A stretch of 64,000 bases of DNA from Saprospiraceae bacterium (GTDB taxonomy: Bacteria > Bacteroidota > Bacteroidia > Chitinophagales > Saprospiraceae). This document shows positions 43,790 through 52,282 of this stretch, piece after piece; positions within the stretch are counted from its first letter, which is position 1, and each line of letters opens with the position of its first letter. Location: positions 1 to 64,000 of the forward strand of contig JABSSL010000095.1 in the NCBI GenBank assembly GCA_013214355.1, given 5' to 3'. The notes beneath the pieces are model-generated. The model was not told the DNA's origin. It was given only the letters and a program-made list of their open reading frames with translations, and ran no database searches. A program made the translations under genes and the position numbers.

Positions 43790-44914
43790 TCATTCTTTTG
43801 CACGTAGATAAATGAGCGTGTCAAAGGTCTTTTTTTCTTCACAAGTATAGCTGGGGTCATTGATTTCCACTACTCCAATTGGCGATTGGCTACTGCCAAA
43901 CAGTTGCTTCGTACTTGCCTCAGATAAGCCTGTATTATCTAGGAACTCCTGGAAGCGTAGTTCATAGCCTGCTGCATCTTGCTTAAATCCTTTGTAATTG
44001 ATCCGGGCAGTTAGTAGTCGATCTGCACCCGGGGAGTCGGGATCGTAAGCTAGATAGTGGGAGAGTCGTCTATGGTTATTATCAGTTAGTTTTTCAACAT
44101 GCGTGGCACCCATCGCAAGATAGGCCTGTTTGAAAGACTGCTCTTGCTCGATAAGCAGAAGATTATGGTACATGAAACTATCTCTCTTGATCTGGAAGGC
44201 CATGTCGAACATTTCATCTGGATTTACGGGAATGTAGTTTTTGAGATTCTGCATGACTAAATCCAGGTGAATAAAGCTATTACCCAGACTCTTCTTCAGT
44301 TTCTTACGCTTTTTGCGAAAATGGTCATAGACTCTCAAAAAAGATTCCTGCGTGCTGGCGGTAGCTCGATCTTCCTCAAAGGTAACCAAGAAAGATTGGA
44401 GGTCTTTTTGTGCTTTGGCAGCCGGAAAATGTTGTGCCAGTTGACGGATGATCTCCTTCGGGCGTGCCAAGCCTCCTACTTCCAGATCCAGGCCAATGAC
44501 TTGAATGGGGGATTGGATTTTTTGGTTAAGTAATCTAATCTTTTTGAAAAGCGCTTGATTGTAGGTGGCATAGGGCGCCCCTTGAAAGGCTTTTACTAAC
44601 AGGTCTTCCTTTCCAGATTCCAAATACTGCTGGATAAAATAGGAGATGCTGGGGGGATATTCGATGAATACTACATCCAGTTCCGCCATCTCATGATAGC
44701 TCCGAATCAAGGCGAAGTGAATGTCTGTGTTGATGGGTACAAAATGCCGTTCTCCGACCATAATGATCCGATATTCCTGCGGATTGGCAGATAGGGGAAT
44801 CGTCTCCTCATAAAAATAAGGCTTGACTTGAGTGGTGAAATATTCCTGGCAGGGATGTTGAGCGAAACATATATGCCCTATCCAGAGGAGGTACGCACCA
44901 AGAAGATATTTCAT
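43790..44914 (-). CDS. Exported EreA/ChaN-like protein 2
   Basis: A 374-residue protein with signal peptide (MKYLLGAYLLWIGHICFAQ). Its core shows RIIMVGERHFVPINTDIH, a Glu-x-His segment like EreA and ChaN-type proteins, then VVFIEYPPSISYF and VIGLDLEVGG. It resembles the exported protein at 31566 in fold pattern but is not close. The ATG at 44914 begins the signal peptide; a longer form from 45028 adds 38 residues lacking such character. It is downstream of two tiny genes and the sulfatase on the same strand. Possible hydrolase or haem-binding protein; function unproven. Confidence 0.65.
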   Translation of the reverse strand: MKYLLGAYLLWIGHICFAQHPCQEYFTTQVKPYFYEETIPLSANPQEYRIIMVGERHFVPINTDIHFALIRSYHEMAELDVVFIEYPPSISYFIQQYLESGKEDLLVKAFQGAPYATYNQALFKKIRLLNQKIQSPIQVIGLDLEVGGLARPKEIIRQLAQHFPAAKAQKDLQSFLVTFEEDRATASTQESFLRVYDHFRKKRKKLKKSLGNSFIHLDLVMQNLKNYIPVNPDEMFDMAFQIKRDSFMYHNLLLIEQEQSFKQAYLAMGATHVEKLTDNNHRRLSHYLAYDPDSPGADRLLTARINYKGFKQDAAGYELRFQEFLDNTGLSEASTKQLFGSSQSPIGVVEINDPSYTCEEKKTFDTLIYLRAKE

Positions 44915-45045
44915 GGGTAAGATTTTACGGAACGCGTATCGGAGTAAGTTGGTCAGTCCCTTGCATCCCACCGGACAAGTGGGCAAAGGGAAGTTAGATA
45001 AAAATGAATTACGAATCAAGTGAGACAATTCGCTTAGGCTCGAAG

Positions 45046-45159
45046 TTAGGGTTTACTGCTGCTATTTTTTTGTATCATCCATTTGATTAATCGGTAGCCA
45101 TAATATAACAGTAAAATGACTACAACAAGTATCCAGTATTCTTTCGATCCTCTGTTCAT
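45046..45159 (-). CDS. Predicted 37-residue single-membrane-span micropeptide
   Basis: Translating the minus strand from the ATG at 45159 gives 37 residues: a short polar start (MNRGSKEYW), one hydrophobic span (ILVVVILLLYYGYRL) and a basic tail (IKWMIQKNSSSKP), ending at a TAA at 45046. This is the usual pattern of bacterial small membrane proteins. It is 13 bases downstream of another small frame and in line with the sulfatase and EreA-like genes. No Shine-Dalgarno sequence is evident. It could be a chance frame, so confidence is moderate. Confidence 0.45.
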   Translation of the reverse strand: MNRGSKEYWILVVVILLLYYGYRLIKWMIQKNSSSKP

Positions 45160-45172
45160 GCAATGACTTTAT

Positions 45173-45295
45173 TTAACCAGGAAGGTCTAGTTGTTCGGCT
45201 ACCTTGGTCCATTCCGTCGGCTGAGCTTGGAGGCTATTCACCAATAAAAACAGGGAAAGTATTGGCGCTATAATTCGCTGGATACGTATTATCAT
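45173..45295 (-). CDS. Predicted 40-residue secreted micropeptide or gene remnant
   Basis: The minus-strand frame from the ATG at 45295 encodes a convincing signal peptide (MIIRIQRIIAPILSLFLLVN, then SLQAQ with Ala-Gln cleavage) followed by only 15 residues (PTEWTKVAEQLDLPG) and a stop. Either it is a small secreted peptide or the 5' remnant of a larger exported gene. It lies 21 bases after the sulfatase stop and upstream of the 37-residue membrane peptide. Confidence 0.4.
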   Translation of the reverse strand: MIIRIQRIIAPILSLFLLVNSLQAQPTEWTKVAEQLDLPG

Positions 45296-45316
45296 GAGGT
45301 TTTTCAATTGCTTTGA

Positions 45317-46825
45317 TCATTTTTCACTAGTCCAAAAATGTTCGACTTGGACACCACGCATTTCAGGATATTCCAATCCCTCATCACGGTATTGCACTTG
45401 CAGTGTTTTCAATTGCTCTTTTAAAGTCTGCGTTACGGATTCATAGTCGGACAGCCCATAGACATTGGACATCTCTGCGGGATCCTTGACTAGGTCAAAT
45501 AATTCCCACTCTGGTGGCGTAGGCGATTTATCGGTTTGTCCCAAGGGGAGGCCATAGTAGAAGATAAGCTTGTGCTCTTTCGTTCGAACCCCAATATGAG
45601 CTGCGACCGCACGGTGTAAAATATGTTGCCAGTAGTGATAGTATATTTCTTCGCGCCACCCCTTAGGTGTTTTTCCTTTTAGTTGGGCTAAGAAACTCCT
45701 CCCTTGTACCTCTTCGGGAGGTGTTAGTCCAGCCATTTCAGCAATCGTGGGTGCGAAATCTGCATTGATGATCATGTCATCGTTGGTACTCCCCGGTTTG
45801 ATCCAAGGGGGATAGCGGATAATGAGTGGCATGCGAAGGGCTTCATCATACATGAAACGCTTACTGAAGAAACCATGCTCTCCCAAGAAATGCCCTTGAT
45901 CGGCGGTGTAGATGATGATGGTATTATCGTAAAGTCCTTGCTCTTTAAGGAAGGCAATTAATTTACCGACATTCTCATCTAAAACCCGGCCACATTGTAG
46001 GAAGGATTTAATGTATTGCTGATAAATGTGCCCTCGCTGGGCCTTCCAATCTGCATCTTCCAGGCGATCATGCGGATAGGTCGATTGGTTCATCATTTCC
46101 AGTTTGAGGGTAGTGCGGTGGGCAGCCTCGGATCGCTGTTCATAGGTGTCATAGAGGTTAGGTGGTTCGGGGAGGGATTGGTGCTGCCAGAGGGTGTCGT
46201 AGGGCGGGCGGGCAGCCCAAGGATCGTGAGTGGCTTTGTAGTGGGTCATGATGAAAAATGGCTTTCCATCCTCCCGATTTTGTAGGAAATCCTTGGTCAT
46301 ATCTGTGATGACATCGGTTGCCCAACCCGGGTAGGTGACGAGACTGTCACTGCCCTTCACCCAGAACTGTGGATCCTGATATCTTCCTTGCACCGGCAGC
46401 ACTTTGTAATCATCGAATCCGGCAGGCGTAGACCGCAAATGCCATTTTCCAAATACTGCCGTTTGATAGCCCGCCGTTTGTAAAGCTTGCTGTACCGTGT
46501 ATTGGCTTGTATCAAATTCCTGCCCTAGAATGCGGACGCCGTTGAGATGGCTATATTTTCCAGTCAATATAGTGGCCCGACTGGGAGAGCAGATGGCATT
46601 GGTACAATATACCTGATCAAAACGCATCCCTTCATCAGCTAGTTGATCAATGTGTTGAGTCTGAGTATATTCTGCCAGAATTCCTCCATAGGCGCTGATG
46701 GCTTGAGTGGTATGATCATCACCCATGATGAAGAGGATATTGGGTGTAGTAGCTTCATGGTTCTGGGACTCATTCCGGCAAGCTATCAGACCTAAGAGAA
46801 GTATAAACAATGGCCAAATCTTCAT
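45317..46825 (-). CDS. Cys-type sulfatase lipoprotein
   Basis: A 502-residue exported arylsulfatase-family protein. The signal is lipoprotein type (FILLLGLIACRNES). The active-site segment NAICSPSRATILTGKYSHLN has the C-x-P-S-R-type motif whose Cys becomes formylglycine. Metal-binding FIMGDDHTTQAIS is at the N-terminus and TADQGHFLGEHGFFSKR in the second half. It needs an anaerobic-type or other formylglycine-generating enzyme, not present in this window. It would remove sulfate from sulfated polysaccharides (carrageenan, fucoidan, ulvan), consistent with a marine lifestyle. It heads a minus-strand run with the small peptides and the EreA-like gene. Confidence 0.9.
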   Translation of the reverse strand: MKIWPLFILLLGLIACRNESQNHEATTPNILFIMGDDHTTQAISAYGGILAEYTQTQHIDQLADEGMRFDQVYCTNAICSPSRATILTGKYSHLNGVRILGQEFDTSQYTVQQALQTAGYQTAVFGKWHLRSTPAGFDDYKVLPVQGRYQDPQFWVKGSDSLVTYPGWATDVITDMTKDFLQNREDGKPFFIMTHYKATHDPWAARPPYDTLWQHQSLPEPPNLYDTYEQRSEAAHRTTLKLEMMNQSTYPHDRLEDADWKAQRGHIYQQYIKSFLQCGRVLDENVGKLIAFLKEQGLYDNTIIIYTADQGHFLGEHGFFSKRFMYDEALRMPLIIRYPPWIKPGSTNDDMIINADFAPTIAEMAGLTPPEEVQGRSFLAQLKGKTPKGWREEIYYHYWQHILHRAVAAHIGVRTKEHKLIFYYGLPLGQTDKSPTPPEWELFDLVKDPAEMSNVYGLSDYESVTQTLKEQLKTLQVQYRDEGLEYPEMRGVQVEHFWTSEK

Positions 46826-46929
46826 ACATCTAGCATTTTGGGTTCAAAAGACCTATCCCAAATTACTAAAACTTTTAGGGGTAGCTAGACTGTACTGTTC
46901 AGTTATTCTCTAAGAAAGATCAGACCAAG

Positions 46930-47835
46930 TTAAGGTAGATGGATGAATGGAGAAATATGCTGCTGTTCCAACATCTCATCCAACTTCTGAAGACCGGCTA
47001 GCCAAAGGCTATCTCGCATGCGTTTTTTGAAGAAACCGAAATGCCCAATTGTTCTTTCTCCCAATTCCTTGGGTGTCGTTCTGGTAAATTCAAGGTTGTA
47101 CAGGCTGTCAACATTTAGCCAAAAGGTTGGGGTAGATCTCTTGTTTGAGATGGGATCATCACTTGCCCAAAACACATGTACCGGAAAGGGCAATTGCTTG
47201 AATTTGCCAGTAGGGACAGACTTACCATAAAATTTAGAATCGAAAAAATAGTTTCGTTTACTACACCAGGCTCGCCATTGTTTCAAGACATTTTTAGGTA
47301 AGTTCTCCATAATACCGAAGGGTTTTGCCTTGAGGTATCCGGCAAAAAAGAAACTCAAGGGGGCAAAAATATAGAAGAAGAAGTGAGATTGAAGGCGGTA
47401 CCACCATGGCATAAAAGGAGCATATCCCACGGAAACGGCCACACCCACCATACCCGAGATTCCTTCCAGCTTGGGCATAAAACCCACTTGTTGCCCACCC
47501 GCACTATGCCCAAATAGGAAATAGGGGAGATCCGGGAAGCGTATTTTTAAATAGTTATAAATAGCAGGCATATCCTTGGTGCCATAATCCAGGAAAGTGT
47601 ACTCACAAGTCGCTAAATCTTCCGGCGCAGAATCTCCGCTACCTCGGTAATCCCAAAGGGCGCAGATATAACCATGTTCTGCCAGATACTCTAGAAAGGG
47701 GATATAAAACTCTTTTTTTGCTGCGGTCCCACAGTTGAACTGAACCACGGCTTTCGGCGATTTAGGGATGATCAATTTTCCGCTCAACTGGACGCCGTCT
47801 TGACAATGCACTTTGAAGGGTTCTTGATGGATCAT
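46930..47835 (-). CDS. Alpha/beta hydrolase (serine aminopeptidase S33-like)
   Basis: A 301-residue cytosolic-type alpha/beta hydrolase. It has an oxyanion region FNCGTAAKKEFYIPF, LWDYRGSGDS, the nucleophile elbow FLFGHSAGGQQVGF (G-H-S-A-G) and a possible catalytic Asp near VFWASDDP and His near TIGHFGFFKK. A hydrophobic patch after 130 (FFFYIFAPLSFFFAGYL) suggests membrane association or a lid. It is downstream of a TetR gene, and the palindrome at 47870-47887 lies between. A detoxifying or lipid-acting hydrolase controlled by that regulator is inferred. Confidence 0.8.
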   Translation of the reverse strand: MIHQEPFKVHCQDGVQLSGKLIIPKSPKAVVQFNCGTAAKKEFYIPFLEYLAEHGYICALWDYRGSGDSAPEDLATCEYTFLDYGTKDMPAIYNYLKIRFPDLPYFLFGHSAGGQQVGFMPKLEGISGMVGVAVSVGYAPFMPWWYRLQSHFFFYIFAPLSFFFAGYLKAKPFGIMENLPKNVLKQWRAWCSKRNYFFDSKFYGKSVPTGKFKQLPFPVHVFWASDDPISNKRSTPTFWLNVDSLYNLEFTRTTPKELGERTIGHFGFFKKRMRDSLWLAGLQKLDEMLEQQHISPFIHLP

Positions 47836-47869
47836 AGTACTTTATTTTGGGTGTTTAAGAATGCAAATT

Positions 47870-47887
47870 ATACTAAACGTTTAGTAT
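47870..47887. promoter_or_regulatory. TetR operator in front of the hydrolase gene
   Basis: ATACTAAACGTTTAGTAT is a perfect 18-base palindrome, 35 bases before the hydrolase start. It matches the site at 48492-48509 upstream of the TetR gene at 16 of 18 positions. Confidence 0.8.
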
Positions 47888-47924
47888 GTATAGGTGCAAA
47901 AAAATATGAAACCTTAGTTCCCGT

Positions 47925-48488
47925 CTATTTTTCTAATATGGATAAAGCACTTCTCTTCAAGGCTTTCCGCAAAGGTTTATAGTCCTTATACAACTGCATG
48001 AGAATGATAGAACCTTCGATATCTGCAATCATGCGTTCTGCCATTTCTTCAATTTCGCTTCCACTGTATTTATCTTTTAGCATGTTTTGCAAGGCTTTTT
48101 CCCATAGTTTGAAGTAGTGTTTGATCTCTTTGGTAAAAGTATCCTCTACATGGGCTGTTTCAAGAATGGTATTGGCAAAAAAGCAGCCACCATCACCTTG
48201 GGTAAAGGCCTGAAAGATTACTTCACCCATTTTTACGATTTTCTCCTCATTGCTAGGACCTTCTTCATAGGCGATGCTGAATACCCGTTTCTCAAACCAC
48301 TTGATGGTCGCCTGTAAGGATTTTCGCATCACTTCTTCCTTGTCATTAAAGTGATGGTAAAAGGCTCCTTTGGTCAAGCCTGCCTCCTTGGCGAGATCAC
48401 TCATACTTGTGCGGTAATAGCCTTTCCGACGAAAGACTTTTATGCTATTCTTGATGATCTCTTCCCGTGTAGTTTTTTGAATGGGCAT
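47925..48488 (-). CDS. TetR-family regulator with autoregulatory operator
   Basis: A 187-residue regulator. The HTH region is TREEIIKNSIKVFRRKGYYR and DLAKEAGLTKGAFYHHFNDK, the standard TetR form; the C-terminal half (WFEKRVFS onward) is of the QacR/AcrR type. It begins at an ATG at 48488; a -7 element TAGTTTTG (complement of 48511-48518) and an operator lie just upstream. A matching palindrome precedes the alpha/beta hydrolase that follows. The pair probably forms an inducible detoxification unit; the inducer is unknown. Confidence 0.9.
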   Translation of the reverse strand: MPIQKTTREEIIKNSIKVFRRKGYYRTSMSDLAKEAGLTKGAFYHHFNDKEEVMRKSLQATIKWFEKRVFSIAYEEGPSNEEKIVKMGEVIFQAFTQGDGGCFFANTILETAHVEDTFTKEIKHYFKLWEKALQNMLKDKYSGSEIEEMAERMIADIEGSIILMQLYKDYKPLRKALKRSALSILEK

Positions 48489-48491
48489 ATT

Positions 48492-48518
48492 TTACTAAAC
48501 GTTTGGTATGCAAAACTA
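48492..48518 (-). promoter_or_regulatory. TetR promoter and operator
   Basis: A minus-strand -7 element TAGTTTTG is at 48511-48518. The near palindrome TTACTAAACGTTTGGTAT at 48492-48509 covers the presumed transcription start and matches the operator at 47870-47887. Binding would block its own transcription. Confidence 0.7.
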
Positions 48519-48569
48519 AAAGAAAATGAAGAGAATAGCAAAGAGGGTGGCTTTAAAATTAGATTTGAA

Positions 48570-48920
48570 CTATAGGGGAGCCTGGGTTAGTTCCACTTTT
48601 CTTCCATCCGGATCTTGCACAATCGCCTGGTAACCCCAATCTGTCTGATTGGGGAATTTAAGTACTGTATCTTCTGATAGCGTAGCGATCAATTGGTCTA
48701 ATTGGGGTACCTCAAATCCCAGCCTTGTACTACTATCAACAAGTACTTGTTGGTCAGCTAAAGGATAAATCTCAAATACGAATGCTCCCATTTCAGCGGC
48801 GTAGTGTACTGGACCTTTACCGTGCTGATGTTTTTGGAATTGGATGCCGATCGATTGATAGAATTGGTGCGTTGTTTCGAGTTGATTTGTCTTAATCACC
48901 AAGAGATTACATTGTATCAT
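48570..48920 (-). CDS. VOC-family protein
   Basis: A 116-residue vicinal oxygen chelate protein (MIQCNLLVIKTNQLETTHQF at the start; AIVQDPDGRKVELTQ at the end). Putative metal ligands are His in PVHYAAEM, Glu in FVFEIYP and the final Glu. A single-module size suggests a dimer. Not close to the VOC protein at 43387. It follows the M15-like peptidase gene in a minus-strand run and precedes the TetR gene across 81 bases. Substrate unknown. Confidence 0.8.
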   Translation of the reverse strand: MIQCNLLVIKTNQLETTHQFYQSIGIQFQKHQHGKGPVHYAAEMGAFVFEIYPLADQQVLVDSSTRLGFEVPQLDQLIATLSEDTVLKFPNQTDWGYQAIVQDPDGRKVELTQAPL

Positions 48921-48936
48921 ACCTTAAGTTATAGTA

Positions 48937-49680
48937 TTAATAGCTATCCCATCTTGCTCTCCTCCCTCTAAGATCGATATGGACCGTTCTAGACCAAGGA
49001 TACCGCCCAATCCCACCTTGATTCTTAATAATGTACCTTTCGCAAAGGTGGAGCACAATGTCCTTATCTTCCTTGGTGTATTTTCCGTCTTGATTAATGT
49101 CTTTAATCACCAGATCAACAGCATCTCCATAAAGATGCCTGCTTTTTCCCGCACCTCCAACTTCCTCATTATATCTCGGATGTCGATGTCCATGCCGTAC
49201 CCAGAAAGCATCTCGATCATAGCCTTTTTCGGCTAACAGATGTTGTAAGTCCAGCAAACGATGAAGAATGCGTTTGTCGATGCCCCAGTACAAAGTATCT
49301 TGACTAAATAGAAAAGTGCTTTGATAATACTCATCCCGTGGCATCAGATCTCTGACTCGTACCGAACCAACTATTCTGCGGTAGACATCTTTTTTGCTCA
49401 AAATATAATAAGAGGTATTTCTTTTGATAGACCCAAAACTGGGCTTATTTAGGTTGGTATCTTTGAGATAAGGCATTGGAAGCTGGCTACCTTTAATCTT
49501 TGGCCACTCCTTCAACTGCTCATCCAACTGCTTTTTGGTCGCTACGTAGGTATTGGTATGGAAAAGGTCGTAAACTACCCGGTCGATGTAGTCCCGTGGG
49601 ATCCAGTGTAAGTAGGCTAAGGGTAGCAAAAGCAATAGCCAGCGACTTCGTCTTAGGAGGCGTTTTAGGGAGTGGGGCAT
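48937..49680 (-). CDS. Membrane-anchored M15-like peptidase with EF-hand loop
   Basis: A 247-residue protein with an N-terminal membrane segment (about 12-28). The C-terminal domain has a DD-carboxypeptidase/M15A-like layout: RHGHRHPRYNEEVGG, SRHLYGDAVDLVI (His-x6-Asp zinc motif) and RTVHIDLRGRRARW (His-x-Asp). Between the metal ligands it has an inserted calcium-type loop DINQDGKYTKED, an EF-hand-like signature that is not standard for M15. The region 60-110 is of unknown function. It would act on peptidoglycan cross-links or stem peptides in the envelope. Stop lies 16 bases before the VOC gene start. Confidence 0.7.
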   Translation of the reverse strand: MPHSLKRLLRRSRWLLLLLPLAYLHWIPRDYIDRVVYDLFHTNTYVATKKQLDEQLKEWPKIKGSQLPMPYLKDTNLNKPSFGSIKRNTSYYILSKKDVYRRIVGSVRVRDLMPRDEYYQSTFLFSQDTLYWGIDKRILHRLLDLQHLLAEKGYDRDAFWVRHGHRHPRYNEEVGGAGKSRHLYGDAVDLVIKDINQDGKYTKEDKDIVLHLCERYIIKNQGGIGRYPWSRTVHIDLRGRRARWDSY

Positions 49681-49710
49681 GTTTGTTAATGATTGAAAAT
49701 AACGATAGTT

Positions 49711-50271
49711 CTATTTCCGACCATCGCTCCCAATGATACTACCAACTGCTTGCCTATACTCCTCTTCTGTGGCAGATGCATTGGTATCAATGGCGAACTT
49801 CCAGGAGTTTTGCTCTTGTCGTAAAACAATGGAAAATTTCCCGTAGCGATGGTCCAAAACTTGACCCGAAGAGGAAACGCTCAACTCGTATAAACGATTG
49901 TCTAGAATCTGCCCCTTTCTTTCTTGCCGAGAGCTAAGCTTAAAATTAATTTGTAGGCCAATATTGCGCTCCAATGCCCGAGCAAAAGTGGCGACAAAGA
50001 AGTAGTCTATGCTGTGGCGTCCCTGGAAAGAAGTAGGGAGCAATCCCTCGTATACATTAATGAGCACAGCATCTTTGGTGTAGGTGTTAGCTACTAAGGT
50101 AGCATCTAAAGCTTCATACCCCTGACAGAATTGCTCATATGGAAGACCTGGGCTTAGCACTTCTGTCGAGCTCGCCATCTTGTTTGCCAGATGATCGGCT
50201 GTATTGGCTACATCATGGCATCCTAGAGGTAAGACTAACACCGCTACGAAGGCCAACACTAATTTTCCCAT
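49711..50271 (-). CDS. SnoaL/NTF2-like lipoprotein
   Basis: A 186-residue protein with a lipoprotein signal (LVLAFVAVLVLPLGCHDVAN). The mature part has an NTF2-like/DUF4440 pattern: FCQGYEALDATLVANTYTKD, then IDYFFVATFARALERN, FKLSSRQERKGQ and YGKFSIVLRQEQNSWKF. The start at 50271 begins the signal peptide; a frame from 50394 would run through the previous gene end. It follows the arylamine N-acetyltransferase gene by 25 bases. Role unknown. Confidence 0.7.
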   Translation of the reverse strand: MGKLVLAFVAVLVLPLGCHDVANTADHLANKMASSTEVLSPGLPYEQFCQGYEALDATLVANTYTKDAVLINVYEGLLPTSFQGRHSIDYFFVATFARALERNIGLQINFKLSSRQERKGQILDNRLYELSVSSSGQVLDHRYGKFSIVLRQEQNSWKFAIDTNASATEEEYRQAVGSIIGSDGRK

Positions 50272-50296
50272 GCTTATGTTGAGTTTAGAGCAATCC

Positions 50297-51061
50297 TTAT
50301 TGTACCTCAACTCTTGATTCCACCCCAAAATATTGTTGAAGATAGCCTTGTCTGGCGGCATTATCCAGCACCCTCTTCTTGCTGCGTTTACCATTTTGGG
50401 TAATGATCAGGAAGTCATTGTATAAGGTGATACGCCCAGTGGGACTTGGCAAGGAGCAGATTAGGTTTTGTACAAAATAGGAATCCGGATGGCTTTCCTT
50501 CCACCGAAGCTGAGGGATAAAGGCTGCTATGGGTTCTGATACGGGGCGAATTTTATATCTGGGGGTAAACCGCTGTCCGTCTCTAGATTCTGCAAGGAGA
50601 AATTGGTCCCCCGTTCGTTGCACTTGGAAGAATTTGAACCAATCCCTTTGGATACCCTCTTCATAGAGTTTTAAGGGCTCAATAAAGAGATCTCCATAAC
50701 CAACATCCAATAACCAGGTTTCTTCTAATTCTACCAAAATGGCCATATGATCGAAGGGAGGTCCAAATTTGCCATTCCCTTGAGATATTTGACAGGAAAC
50801 CAACTGGGCAGGAAATCCTAAGGCGGTAAGCAGATGGTAAAGGGAGGTGTTGAGTTCGTAGCAAAAGCCGCCGCGTTTTCGCTCTATTACTTTATCCATT
50901 AAGGCATCCCGGTCTATGTTTAAGGGGATATTCCAGTGGATGTCTAGATCTTCAAAAGGTATGCTGAGTACGTGCTGGCGATGTATGGCAAAGAGCGTTT
51001 CGCGATCTACGGTTGGGTTTTCAAGGAAATTGATCCTTGACAGGTAGGCGTCGAGGTCCAT
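50297..51061 (-). CDS. nat: Arylamine N-acetyltransferase
   Basis: A 254-residue NAT enzyme. The Cys-His-Asp triad can be placed: Cys in KRGGFCYELNTSLYHLL, His in FGPPFDHMAILVE and Asp in WLLDVGYGDLFIEP. Acetyl transfer from acetyl-CoA to arylamines, hydrazines or polyketide intermediates is the family activity, in the cytosol. Its start lies 4 bases after the acyltransferase stop, giving a likely two-gene transcript with the following NTF2-like lipoprotein. Length is normal (about 255-280). Confidence 0.9.
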   Translation of the reverse strand: MDLDAYLSRINFLENPTVDRETLFAIHRQHVLSIPFEDLDIHWNIPLNIDRDALMDKVIERKRGGFCYELNTSLYHLLTALGFPAQLVSCQISQGNGKFGPPFDHMAILVELEETWLLDVGYGDLFIEPLKLYEEGIQRDWFKFFQVQRTGDQFLLAESRDGQRFTPRYKIRPVSEPIAAFIPQLRWKESHPDSYFVQNLICSLPSPTGRITLYNDFLIITQNGKRSKKRVLDNAARQGYLQQYFGVESRVEVQ

Positions 51062-51065
51062 GGTG

Positions 51066-52235
51066 TTACAAATACTTTCGGATGATGTTAATTTTCCGAA
51101 GCCAATGACTCAACCACCAACTCCCTCCTAATGCAATTCCGAAAACGATTCCAAATTTTAGCCCAGGAGAAAGCTTGATTTCTAACAAAAGAAATTGACT
51201 CCAAGAAATAAACGCATAATGAAGCAAATAGATCAAATAGGCATTTTCCGAAAGTGAGTTCCACCATTTAGAAGACTTGGCAATCAAGGCTTTAAAACCA
51301 CTCAAAAAAACTAAGGAACTGGCTGTACAGCTCAAGGCGAACAAACTATGGTAGATCATCCAACCCAGGGGAGCTGGTAAATGACCACTCTCCACCGCTA
51401 CGCGCAAGTAGGGGGGTAAGCCGATCCATAGACCAAAGGATAGTAGTGCCAGTATTCCCAAAATCCACCATCGCCTGACTACCCGCTTGTCTTTCCCGAA
51501 TAAGGTGTTGCTGAAATCAATGGTTCCTATTACTACTCCCAAAAAGAAATAGCCACTGTAGAGAAAAAGTCTACTCAGCTGGAAGTCAAATGGCCCTATA
51601 CCCGTCCAGGTCCCCGCACCAACTGCCATTGCCATGGGGACATACAAAATGATGGTCAGCAGCCACCAGAAGCCGAATAATCCGATGGGACTTTTTTGCA
51701 GCCGAACTAGCTGTTTGCCCAAGTAGGGATAGAGCTGTCGAAGTGAGGAAAAGGTAAGCGCAAAAACAAGATTGAAAGCAAATAGCAACCAGAGAAACCA
51801 GGGAGGTCCTACTGGCCAAGCCTGGGTTGTGAAGAAATCAGCTACATGCGAGCTGATATCAAAACTTCCTTTGGATAGGTAGAAAGCAGGAAGATAAGCC
51901 AGTAGCATGAGCACCGTACTCAAAAGGAGAAAGGGGATAAGCAGTCGATATAAGCGATCTAAAGTAAATGCCCCAACTCCCTTTTTACTAATACTTCTGA
52001 CCAGAAATAAACCCCCAATCAGGAACATCAAGGCCATGAAGAAGGTATCGTTGAAGCCTGAGAATAGATCTAAGCCAATCCATCTTTGTTCATCCACAAC
52101 TGGATGTGTGGAATTGATGTATACTTCCGTATCGAAATAAGCAAAAGTGGTGTAGGCCAAGGTAGCATGATGTGCTACCACCAGAACGGTGATGAACGAG
52201 CGTAGATAGTCTACCCAGAGGGTACGATTGGACAT
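51066..52235 (-). CDS. Acyltransferase 3 family membrane protein
   Basis: A 389-residue polytopic protein of the acyltransferase 3 family (RTLWVDYLRSFITVLVVAHH, with the family Arg and His). It has about ten membrane segments, and AFISWSQFLLLEIKL near the C-terminus. Such proteins acylate surface polysaccharides or drugs. It is 47 bases from the fabF-like gene's stop and directly upstream of NAT. Distinct from the acyltransferase at 9539. The acceptor is unknown. Confidence 0.85.
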   Translation of the reverse strand: MSNRTLWVDYLRSFITVLVVAHHATLAYTTFAYFDTEVYINSTHPVVDEQRWIGLDLFSGFNDTFFMALMFLIGGLFLVRSISKKGVGAFTLDRLYRLLIPFLLLSTVLMLLAYLPAFYLSKGSFDISSHVADFFTTQAWPVGPPWFLWLLFAFNLVFALTFSSLRQLYPYLGKQLVRLQKSPIGLFGFWWLLTIILYVPMAMAVGAGTWTGIGPFDFQLSRLFLYSGYFFLGVVIGTIDFSNTLFGKDKRVVRRWWILGILALLSFGLWIGLPPYLRVAVESGHLPAPLGWMIYHSLFALSCTASSLVFLSGFKALIAKSSKWWNSLSENAYLIYLLHYAFISWSQFLLLEIKLSPGLKFGIVFGIALGGSWWLSHWLRKINIIRKYL

Positions 52236-52282
52236 ATGAGATAGGTGGTTTCAGGTCATTAGGTTTGCTGGTTAGGTACTAT

